14,634 bases of DNA from Actinomycetes bacterium (GTDB lineage: Bacteria > Actinomycetota > Actinomycetes > Actinomycetales > Actinomycetaceae): NCBI GenBank assembly GCA_023420745.1, contig JAEZVQ010000014.1, positions 1 to 14,634 of the forward strand, in the 5' to 3' direction. The notes beneath the pieces were generated by a model that had not been told where the DNA came from, made no database searches, and was given only the letters and a program-made list of their open reading frames with translations. How positions within the stretch are numbered: the first letter of the stretch is position 1; every line of letters begins with the position of its first letter. This document shows, in pieces, positions 7,603 through 14,382 of this stretch. The position numbers were made by a program, and so were the translations under genes.

Positions 7603-7639
7603 GAAGGGCTCTCACCCGATCATCGAATGAGAGCCCTTC
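7603..7639 (-). terminator. Stem-loop ending the acetyltransferase-aminotransferase-dehydrogenase operon
   Basis: Two arms of 12 bases (7603-7614 and 7628-7639) are perfectly complementary around a 13-base loop. The core is GAAGGGCTCTCA. The hairpin starts 27 bases after the TAA of the dehydrogenase gene. No T-tract follows it on either strand. It fits a transcription end for the minus-strand cassette and isolates it from the amidase gene; U-less hairpins of this kind are frequent in actinobacteria. It could also act as an RNA-stabilising 3' structure. Confidence 0.65.
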
Positions 7640-7665
7640 GTCTGCTTCGTCAGGAATGACTGTGG

Positions 7666-8658
7666 TTAGAAATCCAGGTCAATCGCCTGCCCAGTTTTCG
7701 CCGATTCGAGGATGGCGTCGATGACGCGCATCGTTGACAAAGCTTCCGCCATTGACACGTGCTCTGAGGCGGTGCCGAGGATCGCGTCGCGGAAGTGCTC
7801 GTGCTCCACGCGCAGTGGTTCACGCTTGTTGAGGGCGAACCGGGTCACCTCACCTTCGCTCACCCCGCGGAATGCGGCAATCTGATCCCACTCAATGGGG
7901 AAGCGACCATTTTCGTAGAAGGTGAGGTCAGACAGTGCGGTGTCGGCAACGAGAGCACCGCGCTCACCGGTGACCACGGTGATGCGATCCTTGAACGGCG
8001 TCAGCCAGTTGACGAGGTGTGACACCAGCACGCCATTGGTGAAACGACCGGAAACGGTCACCATATCCTCATATTCGCGTCCCGAACGGAACGTCGTTTG
8101 AGCAAAAACCGTGTCGTAGTTCGCGCCTGCAACCCATGCCGCGAGATCAACGTCGTGGGTGGCGAGGTCCTTGACCACACCGACGTCGGCAATGCGAGCC
8201 GGGAACGGCGACTGACGTCGGGTCGCCACCTGGTAGATGTCGCCGAGGAACCCGTCAGCGACAAGGCGACGCATCTCCAGCAGCGCCGGGTTGCAGCGCT
8301 CGACGTAACCGACAGCGCCGATAACGCCCGCCTTGTCGAATGCCTCAACCATGGCTTCACCCTCGTCGACGCTAAACGCCAGCGGCTTCTCCACCATCGT
8401 GTGAACACCCGCCGCAGCGAGCTTCAACGCGGCATCGGCATGGAATGCGGTGGGGACAGCGACAACGGCAGCGTCCAGCCCGACTGCGATCAGCGATTCG
8501 ACATCGGGGAGCACATCGAGGTCACCCGCAACACCGAATTTGTCGCCACCGGGATCGGCAACGGCAACGAGGTCAAGCCCGTCACATTCACGGACGTTGC
8601 GCACGTGGTGGCGCCCCATCGACCCGATGCCGAGGACACCGACGCGCAGGTTCGCCAT
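7666..8658 (-). CDS. Gfo/Idh/MocA-family NAD-dependent dehydrogenase, WlbA/WbpB-like (sugar-nucleotide 3-dehydrogenase)
   Basis: A 330-residue oxidoreductase. An N-terminal Rossmann fold carries GIGSMG at 10-15; EKP with the catalytic-type Lys at residue 91 follows, then the second-domain signature DLATHDVD with His168. This Lys/His pair is the active-site set of the family. The stretch ERCNPALLEM and the segment RIADVGVVKDLATHD are typical of the branch oxidising C3 of UDP-GlcNAc or UDP-GlcNAc-uronic acid (WlbA, WbpB, GnnA). The 3-keto product is the substrate of the aminotransferase encoded just upstream. Whether the substrate carries a C6 carboxylate (WlbA) or not (GnnA) cannot be read here. 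ATG 8656-8658 is chosen: it comes 2 bases after the aminotransferase stop, with AGGTG 7 bases upstream. It is the last gene of the cassette and is followed by the stem-loop. Confidence 0.85.
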   Translation of the reverse strand: MANLRVGVLGIGSMGRHHVRNVRECDGLDLVAVADPGGDKFGVAGDLDVLPDVESLIAVGLDAAVVAVPTAFHADAALKLAAAGVHTMVEKPLAFSVDEGEAMVEAFDKAGVIGAVGYVERCNPALLEMRRLVADGFLGDIYQVATRRQSPFPARIADVGVVKDLATHDVDLAAWVAGANYDTVFAQTTFRSGREYEDMVTVSGRFTNGVLVSHLVNWLTPFKDRITVVTGERGALVADTALSDLTFYENGRFPIEWDQIAAFRGVSEGEVTRFALNKREPLRVEHEHFRDAILGTASEHVSMAEALSTMRVIDAILESAKTGQAIDLDF

Positions 8659-8660
8659 GG

Positions 8661-9764
8661 TCACGCACCTGCCTTCGCACACGCGTTGACCGCTTCAACA
8701 ATGCGGGCGAGGTCGTCATCGCTGAGCGCCGGGTGGACGGGCAAGGACACGACCTGCTTCGCTGCCGTCTCGGTGACGGGGAGTTCGACACCGGGCGCGT
8801 ACGGGGCAAGTGAGGGCAAACGGTGGTTCGGGATCGGATAGTACACGCCGGAACCAACCTGGTATTCCTCGCGCAACGCCTGCATGAAGCGGTCACGGTC
8901 GGTGTCGACAACGCGAATCGTGTACTGGTGGTAGACGTGAACCGCACCGTCGGCAACCGGCGGAACGACGACGCCTTCGAGGTTCTCATCGAGGAACTTC
9001 GCGTTGCGCTGACGGGTCTCGGTCCAGGCGGCAAGCTTGCGCAGCTGGACGCGACCGATCGCCGCGTGGATGTCGGTCATGCGGTTGTTCAAGCCGACGA
9101 GCTCATTGGCGTAGCGCTGCTCCATCCCCTGGTTACGCAGCAGCCGGGCATTACGCGCCACATCCTTGTCACCGGTGGTAATCATGCCGCCTTCACCAGC
9201 AGTCATATTCTTCGTCGGGTAGAAGGAGAACGCCGCGAAGGTGCCGAAAGCCCCGACCTTGGTGCCGTGGAGGCTGGCGTCGTGAGCCTGAGCCGCATCC
9301 TCGAACAGGAGGAGGCCGTGACGGTCGGCGATTTCTTTGAGTTCAGTCATCGGAGCCGGGTGACCGTAGAGATGAACCGGCATAATCGCCTTGGTCTTGT
9401 CGGTGATCGCTGCTTCCACGGCTGCTGGGTCGAGGCAGAACGTGTTGATGTCGATGTCGGCGAAAACCGGGGTTGCACCGCAAATGGCGACGGAGTTGCC
9501 CGTTGCCGCAAAGGTGAAGGAGGGAACGATCACTTCGTCGCCCGGACCAATGCCGGAGGCGAGCAGACCGATGTGGAGTGCGGAGGTGCCGGAGTTGACG
9601 GCGATCGCCTCGGCACCCTGGACCAGCTGGGTAGAGAACTCTTCTTCAAAAGCGGCAACCTGCGGTCCCTGCGCCACCATTCCGGAGCGGAGCACTTCGG
9701 AAACTGCAGCGATCTCGTCTTCGCCAATCATCGGCTTCGCCGCGGGAATCATGTCACGAGTCAT
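8661..9764 (-). CDS. DegT/DnrJ/EryC1 family PLP-dependent sugar aminotransferase, WlbC/WbpE-like
   Basis: This 367-residue fold-type I aminotransferase has all the marks of sugar aminotransferases. NSGTSALH at 58-65 contacts the PLP phosphate, EDAAQAHDA contains Asp156 that pairs with the pyridine nitrogen, and SFYPTKNMTAGEGG contains Lys185, the internal aldimine lysine. The C-terminal part has YHQYTIRV and YYPIPNHR, also family-typical. The reaction is transfer of an amino group, usually from glutamate, to a keto-sugar nucleotide. Its neighbours, a 3-dehydrogenase and a WlbB-type N-acetyltransferase, point to the C3 position. ATG 9762-9764 lies 5 bases after the acetyltransferase stop. A longer in-frame opening to 9833 would overlap the upstream gene and has no similarity, so it is rejected. 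Complete and apparently functional. Confidence 0.9.
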   Translation of the reverse strand: MTRDMIPAAKPMIGEDEIAAVSEVLRSGMVAQGPQVAAFEEEFSTQLVQGAEAIAVNSGTSALHIGLLASGIGPGDEVIVPSFTFAATGNSVAICGATPVFADIDINTFCLDPAAVEAAITDKTKAIMPVHLYGHPAPMTELKEIADRHGLLLFEDAAQAHDASLHGTKVGAFGTFAAFSFYPTKNMTAGEGGMITTGDKDVARNARLLRNQGMEQRYANELVGLNNRMTDIHAAIGRVQLRKLAAWTETRQRNAKFLDENLEGVVVPPVADGAVHVYHQYTIRVVDTDRDRFMQALREEYQVGSGVYYPIPNHRLPSLAPYAPGVELPVTETAAKQVVSLPVHPALSDDDLARIVEAVNACAKAGA

Positions 9765-9769
9765 CGTCG

Positions 9770-10369
9770 TTACTTTGCCTCTCTGAGTTCGTTGTCGTTG
9801 ACTTCCACGTAGGTTCGACCAGACACCGGGCAACGGTAGTGCCCGTCCTGTCCGTCGATTGCTTCAAGTTTGACACCGGCATGACCGACCCAGCCGATGC
9901 GACGCGCGGGAACACCGGCGACGAGTGCAAAATCGGGGACGTCTTTGACGACGACAGCGCCGGCAGCGACAGTCGCCCAGGCGCCAATTGTCACCGGAGC
10001 AACACACACCGAACGCGCGCCGATGGCGGCTCCTCGGCGAATCGTTACCCCGACAGGCTCCCAATCGTGGGCGGATTTCAGCGACCCATCAGCATTGATG
10101 GCTCGCGGGTAGTGGTCGTTTGTCAACACCACCGCCGGTCCGATGAAGACACCGTCTTCGAGAACGGCCGGCTCGTAGACCAGTGCGTAGTTTTGCACCT
10201 TGCAGTTGTCGCCCATCCGCACACCGGTTCCGATGTAGGCACCGCGACCAACAATGCAGTTTTCGCCAATCTGCGCATCCTCGCGTACCTGGGCGAGGTG
10301 CCAGATCGAGGAGCCTTCTCCAATCGAGGCAGCGTCAGAAACGTCAGCGCTGCTGACAATTTTCACCAT
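9770..10369 (-). CDS. Left-handed beta-helix N-acetyltransferase, WlbB/WbpD-like
   Basis: A 199-residue hexapeptide-repeat protein. Residues about 10-150 contain repeated [LIV]-G-x4 turns (IGEGSSIW, IGENCIVG, IGTGVRMG, IGARSVCV). The segment KVQNYALVYEPAVLEDGVF at 57-75, followed by GPAVVLTNDHYPRA, is the signature of the WlbB/WbpD group, which acetylates the 3-amino group of UDP-2-acetamido-3-amino-glucuronic acid using acetyl-CoA. These enzymes act as trimers in the cytosol. After the helix, AGVPARRIGWVGHAGVKL is the usual C-terminal segment. A short tail with YRCPVSGRTY is also found in relatives. ATG 10367-10369 has AAGGGA 5 bases upstream. It is the first gene of the cassette and is followed 5 bases after its stop by the aminotransferase start. 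Group assignment is strong; exact sugar is inferred. Confidence 0.88.
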   Translation of the reverse strand: MVKIVSSADVSDAASIGEGSSIWHLAQVREDAQIGENCIVGRGAYIGTGVRMGDNCKVQNYALVYEPAVLEDGVFIGPAVVLTNDHYPRAINADGSLKSAHDWEPVGVTIRRGAAIGARSVCVAPVTIGAWATVAAGAVVVKDVPDFALVAGVPARRIGWVGHAGVKLEAIDGQDGHYRCPVSGRTYVEVNDNELREAK

Positions 10370-10406
10370 CGTGATCCCTTTCTTGTCTCACTGGTGTAAC
10401 CACCGC

Positions 10407-10412
10407 ATTTTA
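10407..10412 (-). promoter_or_regulatory. Candidate -10 box for the sugar cassette; rest of 10370-10506 without clear signals
   Basis: On the minus strand GCGGTAAAATGC contains TAAAAT, five of six matches to the -10 consensus. It would start transcription about 30 bases before the acetyltransferase ATG. The -35 at 17-18 bases (TGTTCG/CTGTTC) is weak. The 137-base divergent gap must also hold the promoter of the GT2 operon, for which I see no convincing boxes. Confidence 0.4.
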
Positions 10413-10506
10413 CCGCGAGCGTCGCCAGACGAACAGACGTGACATTGCCCAAAATTCTCGATCACGCGCTGTCGTCACCGCGGGATTTGCATCCTCGGGT
10501 GTCACA

Positions 10507-11190
10507 ATGGGGAATATGACTGTCTGTGAACGCACGTGGCTCGTTGTCCCGCTCTACAACGAAGGCAGCGTCGTCGGCGATGTGCTGCGCGAGGTGCGCC
10601 GGACTTTCCCCCATATCATCTGCGTTGACGACGGCTCGCACGACGACTCGGTGACTCACGCCCTCAATGCCGGCGCACACGTCGCCTCTCACCCAATTAA
10701 CCTCGGTCAGGGTGCGGCGATCCAAACCGGCATTGACTACGTATTGAACGCCACCGATGCCGACTACATCGTGACGTTCGATTCTGACGGACAACATCGG
10801 GTTGAGGACGCGGTGGCGATGCTCAATGCTGCTGAGGAGGAGGATCTGTCATTCGTCCTCGGGTCGCGATTCCTCAACGGTCAAGCCGAAACCGGATGGT
10901 TGAAAAAGCTTGTACTGAAAACGGCGGCCTTCGTCACCCGGTTGCGCACTGGGGTGCGCCTCACCGACGCGCATAACGGTCTTCGTGTCCTGCGGCGTGA
11001 TGCGGCCAGCCAGATCCATATCGAGCAAAACCGGATGGCGCACGCCTCAGAAATCGTCAACCAGCTACTGAGAACCGGATTGAAGTGGCGTGAAATGCCG
11101 GTTCACATTGTTTACACCGACTATTCGCGGTCGAAGGGGCAGTCACTGTGGAACTCAGTGAATATCCTCGTCGAACTAATCATGAAGTGA
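10507..11190 (+). CDS. Family 2 glycosyltransferase (polyprenyl-phosphate mannosyl/glucosyl transferase-like)
   Basis: A 227-residue GT-A fold enzyme. From the second Met, VPLYNEG lies at 11-17, VDDGSHD at 37-43, NLGQGAAIQTG at 62-72 and FDSDGQH around 88-94; the last is the DxD-type metal and nucleotide site. ADAHNGLRVLRRD-like text (TDAHNGLRVLRRD) and the late YTDYSRSKGQS are typical of DPM1/GtrB-like enzymes that move a sugar from a nucleotide to polyprenyl phosphate or extend a wall glycan. There is no C-terminal membrane segment of its own; the DUF2304 protein encoded next probably supplies the membrane anchor. ATG 10507 is taken because GGGTG lies 5 bases upstream; ATG 10516 also fits the protein but has its purine run too close. 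First gene of a four-gene plus-strand operon. Confidence 0.85.
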   Translation: MGNMTVCERTWLVVPLYNEGSVVGDVLREVRRTFPHIICVDDGSHDDSVTHALNAGAHVASHPINLGQGAAIQTGIDYVLNATDADYIVTFDSDGQHRVEDAVAMLNAAEEEDLSFVLGSRFLNGQAETGWLKKLVLKTAAFVTRLRTGVRLTDAHNGLRVLRRDAASQIHIEQNRMAHASEIVNQLLRTGLKWREMPVHIVYTDYSRSKGQSLWNSVNILVELIMK

Positions 11191-11206
11191 CGGGAGAAGA
11201 AGTCCT

Positions 11207-11668
11207 GTGGTGATGAGTATTACTTCCGCATGGTATGCGCTGACTGACATCCTCGGATCCCAGTGGTTTGCCAAGAGCGCGCTCGTTCTCGCCATTGTGG
11301 TGGTCGCCTACTTCATGCTGAAACCGGTGAAATCAGCGTCACACCTGGCGATGCGCCGGCTGCTGATGATGGTATTCATCGCCTTCGCCATCGTCGCCAT
11401 CCTGTTCCCGAGGATCTTGTCGTGGATGGCGTTCGCTCTCAATATTGGGCGCGGCACCGACCTCCTCCTCTACGGGTTGACGGTGGTGTTCTTCTCCTCG
11501 GTGGTTACCGCCTACCGTCGCGACACGGTGACCGAGCGCAAACTCACGCGACTCGCTCGAACAATTGCACTGAGCAATGTCGAACATCGTGACGTCGATG
11601 CTTCACCCGACCACGATACTGACCGTGACAGCGGTCGCGACGATACTGCGGAAGAAGAACAGCGATGA
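11207..11668 (+). CDS. DUF2304 family small membrane protein, GT2 partner
   Basis: A 153-residue protein with hydrophobic segments at about 24-38, 50-68 and 85-103, then a charged cytoplasmic tail. The segment NIGRGTDLLLYGL at about 79-91 is the DUF2304 hallmark. Proteins of this family are commonly encoded beside GT2 transferases; the molecular role is not established, and a membrane scaffold or partner for the soluble transferase is a reasonable inference. The tail after residue 125 is rich in Asp, His and Glu and looks disordered. GTG 11207 is selected because GGAG lies 10 bases upstream; GTG 11210 and ATG 11213 are also in frame. The gene begins 16 bases after the GT2 stop and ends with an ATGA overlap with the first LCP gene, so the operon is tightly coupled. 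Confidence 0.8.
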   Translation: MVMSITSAWYALTDILGSQWFAKSALVLAIVVVAYFMLKPVKSASHLAMRRLLMMVFIAFAIVAILFPRILSWMAFALNIGRGTDLLLYGLTVVFFSSVVTAYRRDTVTERKLTRLARTIALSNVEHRDVDASPDHDTDRDSGRDDTAEEEQR

Positions 11669-12879
11669 CCGCACACTCACCGACCTCACGTCCTCGCCAC
11701 GTTCGCGACCACAACCACCGTTCGCCGGTGATGAGAATTCTGCTCACCACTTGTGCTTCTCTCGCGGTTTTTGCGCTCGTGTTCTGCACTACCGTCTACG
11801 CCGATCTCGCGGGTCGCGCTTCAAATTCCGCTGTCACCATCGACAAATTTGTCAAAACTACCCGCCCGCCAGTCGATGACTATTCCGGGCGTCCGGTAAC
11901 GATCGCCGTCATTGGCACCGATTCGCGCGAGGGCGACAACTCGGTATTCGGTGACGGCGAGAGTGACATGGGAATGAGGTCGGATACCACCCTCGTCGTT
12001 CACATTTCTGCGGATCGCACCAGGATGGAAGTGGTATCAATCCCGCGCGACACCATGGTGACACTACCGTCATGCGAACTCCCGGACGGGAGCTCGACGT
12101 ACGAATCCTTCGGGCAGTTCAACTTCGCGTTCTCCTACGGTGCGGGCTGGGAACTCAACCTCGGTTCGGCGGTGGCGTGCACGGTTCAGACCATTGAGCG
12201 CCTGAGCGATCTCACCATCGACGAATTCGTCGTCATCGACATGGCTGGTTTTGAAAGCATCATTACCGCACTCGGCGGGGTGAGCATGTGCTTTGACGAG
12301 CCGGTCTACGACGAACTTGCCGGGATCGACCTACCGGCGGGTTGTACGAAACTCGGGTCGTGGAATGCGTTGGCCTACGCACGGGCACGCTATTCACTCG
12401 GTGACGGGTCGGATATTTCGCGTATCGGACGACAGCAGCAGCTCATGATGGCGATTATCAACGAAGCGCGCGGCAAGAATCTGTTCACTGATTTTCCCGC
12501 GCTCTACGAGTTCGCCAAGGCGACGCTGGCAGCGGTGAAGACCTCGCCGTCACTGTCGAAACTGCCAACAGCGGCCGGGCTTGCCTATTCGATGTCGGGG
12601 ATTTCCAACGCCAATATCACTTTTGCGACCTTGCCGATCACGGCGTGGAGCGAGGATCCGAACCGAGCGATCCCTCTTGACTCCGCTGACGACCTGTGGG
12701 CGGCACTGCGCGACGACCAGCCGATTCCTCGCGGTATTGCGGCCAAAGATGCCACTGGCACCGAAGGGGTGGCGGACGGTCACGGGCACGTCGTCGCTGA
12801 GACCAGCGATACCATATCCTCGGATGAGACGGTCGGCACGGACGATTCCGGTAATGATGGCGATGAGACGAGTGAGTGA
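11665..12879 (+). CDS. LytR-CpsA-Psr (LCP) family wall glycopolymer ligase, first copy
   Basis: A 404-residue type II membrane protein: a basic cytoplasmic start, one helix at about 23-45, then an extracellular LCP domain from about 78 to 330. Family motifs are VIGTDSREGDN at 82-92, MRSDTTLVVH at 104-113, SIPRDTMVTLP at 125-135 and YARARYSLGDGSDISRIGRQ at 238-257. These Asp and Arg residues bind the pyrophosphate and the polyprenyl lipid. LCP proteins transfer a glycopolymer from undecaprenyl pyrophosphate to peptidoglycan. Where most members have K-x-N-A-x-Y, this one reads QFNFAFSY at 151-158, with Gln for Lys. Cysteines 137, 172, 209 and 227 may form disulfides. The last 45 residues are acidic and look disordered. 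ATG overlaps the DUF2304 stop as ATGA; GGAAGAAG lies upstream. The second LCP gene follows after 3 bases. Confidence 0.92.
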   Translation: MTAHSPTSRPRHVRDHNHRSPVMRILLTTCASLAVFALVFCTTVYADLAGRASNSAVTIDKFVKTTRPPVDDYSGRPVTIAVIGTDSREGDNSVFGDGESDMGMRSDTTLVVHISADRTRMEVVSIPRDTMVTLPSCELPDGSSTYESFGQFNFAFSYGAGWELNLGSAVACTVQTIERLSDLTIDEFVVIDMAGFESIITALGGVSMCFDEPVYDELAGIDLPAGCTKLGSWNALAYARARYSLGDGSDISRIGRQQQLMMAIINEARGKNLFTDFPALYEFAKATLAAVKTSPSLSKLPTAAGLAYSMSGISNANITFATLPITAWSEDPNRAIPLDSADDLWAALRDDQPIPRGIAAKDATGTEGVADGHGHVVAETSDTISSDETVGTDDSGNDGDETSE

Positions 12880-12882
12880 GCG

Positions 12883-14382
12883 ATGAGCGAGTCGACACCA
12901 CCACCGTCATTTTCCCCATCATCGAAGCGCCGCCGCCCCTCGGGAGCTGGCGCGCGCGCCACCTCGGGCGAGGGACAGTCTCGCCAGCCTCAGCCGCGCC
13001 AGCCTCAGCCGCGCCAAACGAACCAGGAGAACCAGGCGAGCCGTCGCGCCCCGCAGTCGCGCGATGATCGACACCCGGTGACGCGAGTATCAATGGTCGA
13101 TCGCGCCGGTGGCGCAACGCGCCCACAGCGCAACGCTCGACCCGCAACTGGGGACGGTCACCGCAATCCGGGTTCGCACCAGCCCCCCACCTCCGCGGAT
13201 GCGTCGCGTGCCATTCCTATCCAACGGCGCGACACCCCTCCCCCGTCCTACGCCCCGTCCTCAACCAGGTCAGCTTCGCGGTCACTATCAGCCCCCACTC
13301 CCGTCAACCGCGCACGTAACACTGTTCAAGGCGCCCGGGCATCTCAGGGGAGCCGCGGGGCTCAGCCCCCGGGTCAGCGATGGAATCGCGTTGCAAGTCC
13401 CTCGTCGTCACGTCCACCCACGGTGCGTTCCTCCCGCCCTCGCAAACGACGGGGACGCCGGGCACGCTGGCTGGTCATCCCGGTGCTGCTCCTCGTCCTT
13501 GCCTGCGCCTGGCCGCTATGGCTCATCAACTGGGCGTCGTCTCAGATCACGCATGTGCCCGCGCTTTCCGGTGCTGCCGATACGCCAGGAACGACATATC
13601 TCATTGCGGGCTCCGACGCGCGCGACGATAACTCTCCCTTCAATGACGGCACCGAAGGGCGTCGATCCGATTCCATCATCGTCCTCCACACCGCGGAAAA
13701 CGGGCAGTCAGCGATGGTGTCGATCCCGCGCGACACGTGGGTGGAGATCCCCGGCTATGACGACAATAAGATCAACGCGTCGTATTCCTTCGGTGGTGAA
13801 GCACTGCTGGTGCAAACCGTGGAGCAGCTCACCGGTCTCACCGTCGATCATTTTGTCGAAGTGGGCATGGGCGGGGTGACGAATATTGTTGACGCCGTCG
13901 GCGGCGTTGAGCTCTGCCTCGACTACGACGTCGAGGATGAAAAGTCAGAACTGTCGTGGACGGCGGGCTGTCACATGACCGATGGCAAGACCGCATTGGC
14001 TTTTGCGCGGATGCGCTATTCCGATCCCGAGGGGGACATCGGTCGCGCACGACGCCAACGCGAAGTGATTTCCGCGGTAGCGCACCGTGCACTCACCCCG
14101 TCAACGCTGATTAATCCCAGCTCAGCCAAAGCGCTCGCTTCGGCAGGAGCTCGCGCTGTCACCACCGATCCCGATACCTCTGCGCTTGACCTCGGGCGCC
14201 TCGTGCTCGCCTTCCGTTCGGCTTCGAACGCCGGGCTGACTGGGGCGCCGCCGATTAGCTCGATCAACATGGAAACCTACGCGGGCAGTGCCGTTGAACT
14301 CGATGAGCACTACGCACCCGTTTTCTTCGACAAACTGCGCGATGGAACCCTCACGCCAGCGGATTTCAACGCCGCGCCGTAA
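12883..14382 (+). CDS. LytR-CpsA-Psr (LCP) family wall glycopolymer ligase, second copy, long basic N-terminus
   Basis: A 499-residue type II membrane protein. Residues 1-193 form a Ser/Pro/Arg/Gln-rich basic region, ending in RPRKRRGRRAR before a membrane helix at about 196-216. The LCP domain follows at about 235-405: IAGSDARDDN (241-250), RRSDSIIVLH (260-269), SIPRDTWVEIP (280-290), KINASYSFGG (296-305) and FARMRYSDPEGDIGRARRQ (374-392). All charged residues expected for pyrophosphate binding are present. Cys345 and Cys363 may pair. The role is transfer of a wall glycopolymer to peptidoglycan on the outer membrane face. It is only moderately similar to the preceding LCP protein. ATG 12883 is 3 bases after the previous stop; the Shine-Dalgarno is weak (GTGAG), suggesting coupling. 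The last 17 bases overlap the convergent LacI-type gene. Confidence 0.93.
   Translation: MSESTPPPSFSPSSKRRRPSGAGARATSGEGQSRQPQPRQPQPRQTNQENQASRRAPQSRDDRHPVTRVSMVDRAGGATRPQRNARPATGDGHRNPGSHQPPTSADASRAIPIQRRDTPPPSYAPSSTRSASRSLSAPTPVNRARNTVQGARASQGSRGAQPPGQRWNRVASPSSSRPPTVRSSRPRKRRGRRARWLVIPVLLLVLACAWPLWLINWASSQITHVPALSGAADTPGTTYLIAGSDARDDNSPFNDGTEGRRSDSIIVLHTAENGQSAMVSIPRDTWVEIPGYDDNKINASYSFGGEALLVQTVEQLTGLTVDHFVEVGMGGVTNIVDAVGGVELCLDYDVEDEKSELSWTAGCHMTDGKTALAFARMRYSDPEGDIGRARRQREVISAVAHRALTPSTLINPSSAKALASAGARAVTTDPDTSALDLGRLVLAFRSASNAGLTGAPPISSINMETYAGSAVELDEHYAPVFFDKLRDGTLTPADFNAAP
12982..13011 (+). repeat. Two tandem 15-bp units inside the second LCP gene
   Basis: The 15-base unit CGCCAGCCTCAGCCG occurs twice without interruption (12982-12996 and 12997-13011), and a third copy begins and fades. 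It encodes RQPQP twice, followed by RQT. It belongs to the low-complexity cytoplasmic part of the protein and probably arose by slippage. Confidence 0.8.

Noticed and set aside
8823..9812. Long open frame (329 codons) on the plus strand, antisense to the aminotransferase gene
   Set aside because: The opposite strand encodes a full aminotransferase with all PLP motifs. The antisense reading shows no family motif and is the usual shadow of GC-rich codons.
10461..10505. Further GTCAC/ATCAC motifs in the divergent region before the GT2 operon
   Set aside because: Only two or three copies, spaced 13 and 27 bases; too few and not continuous to be claimed as the same operator.
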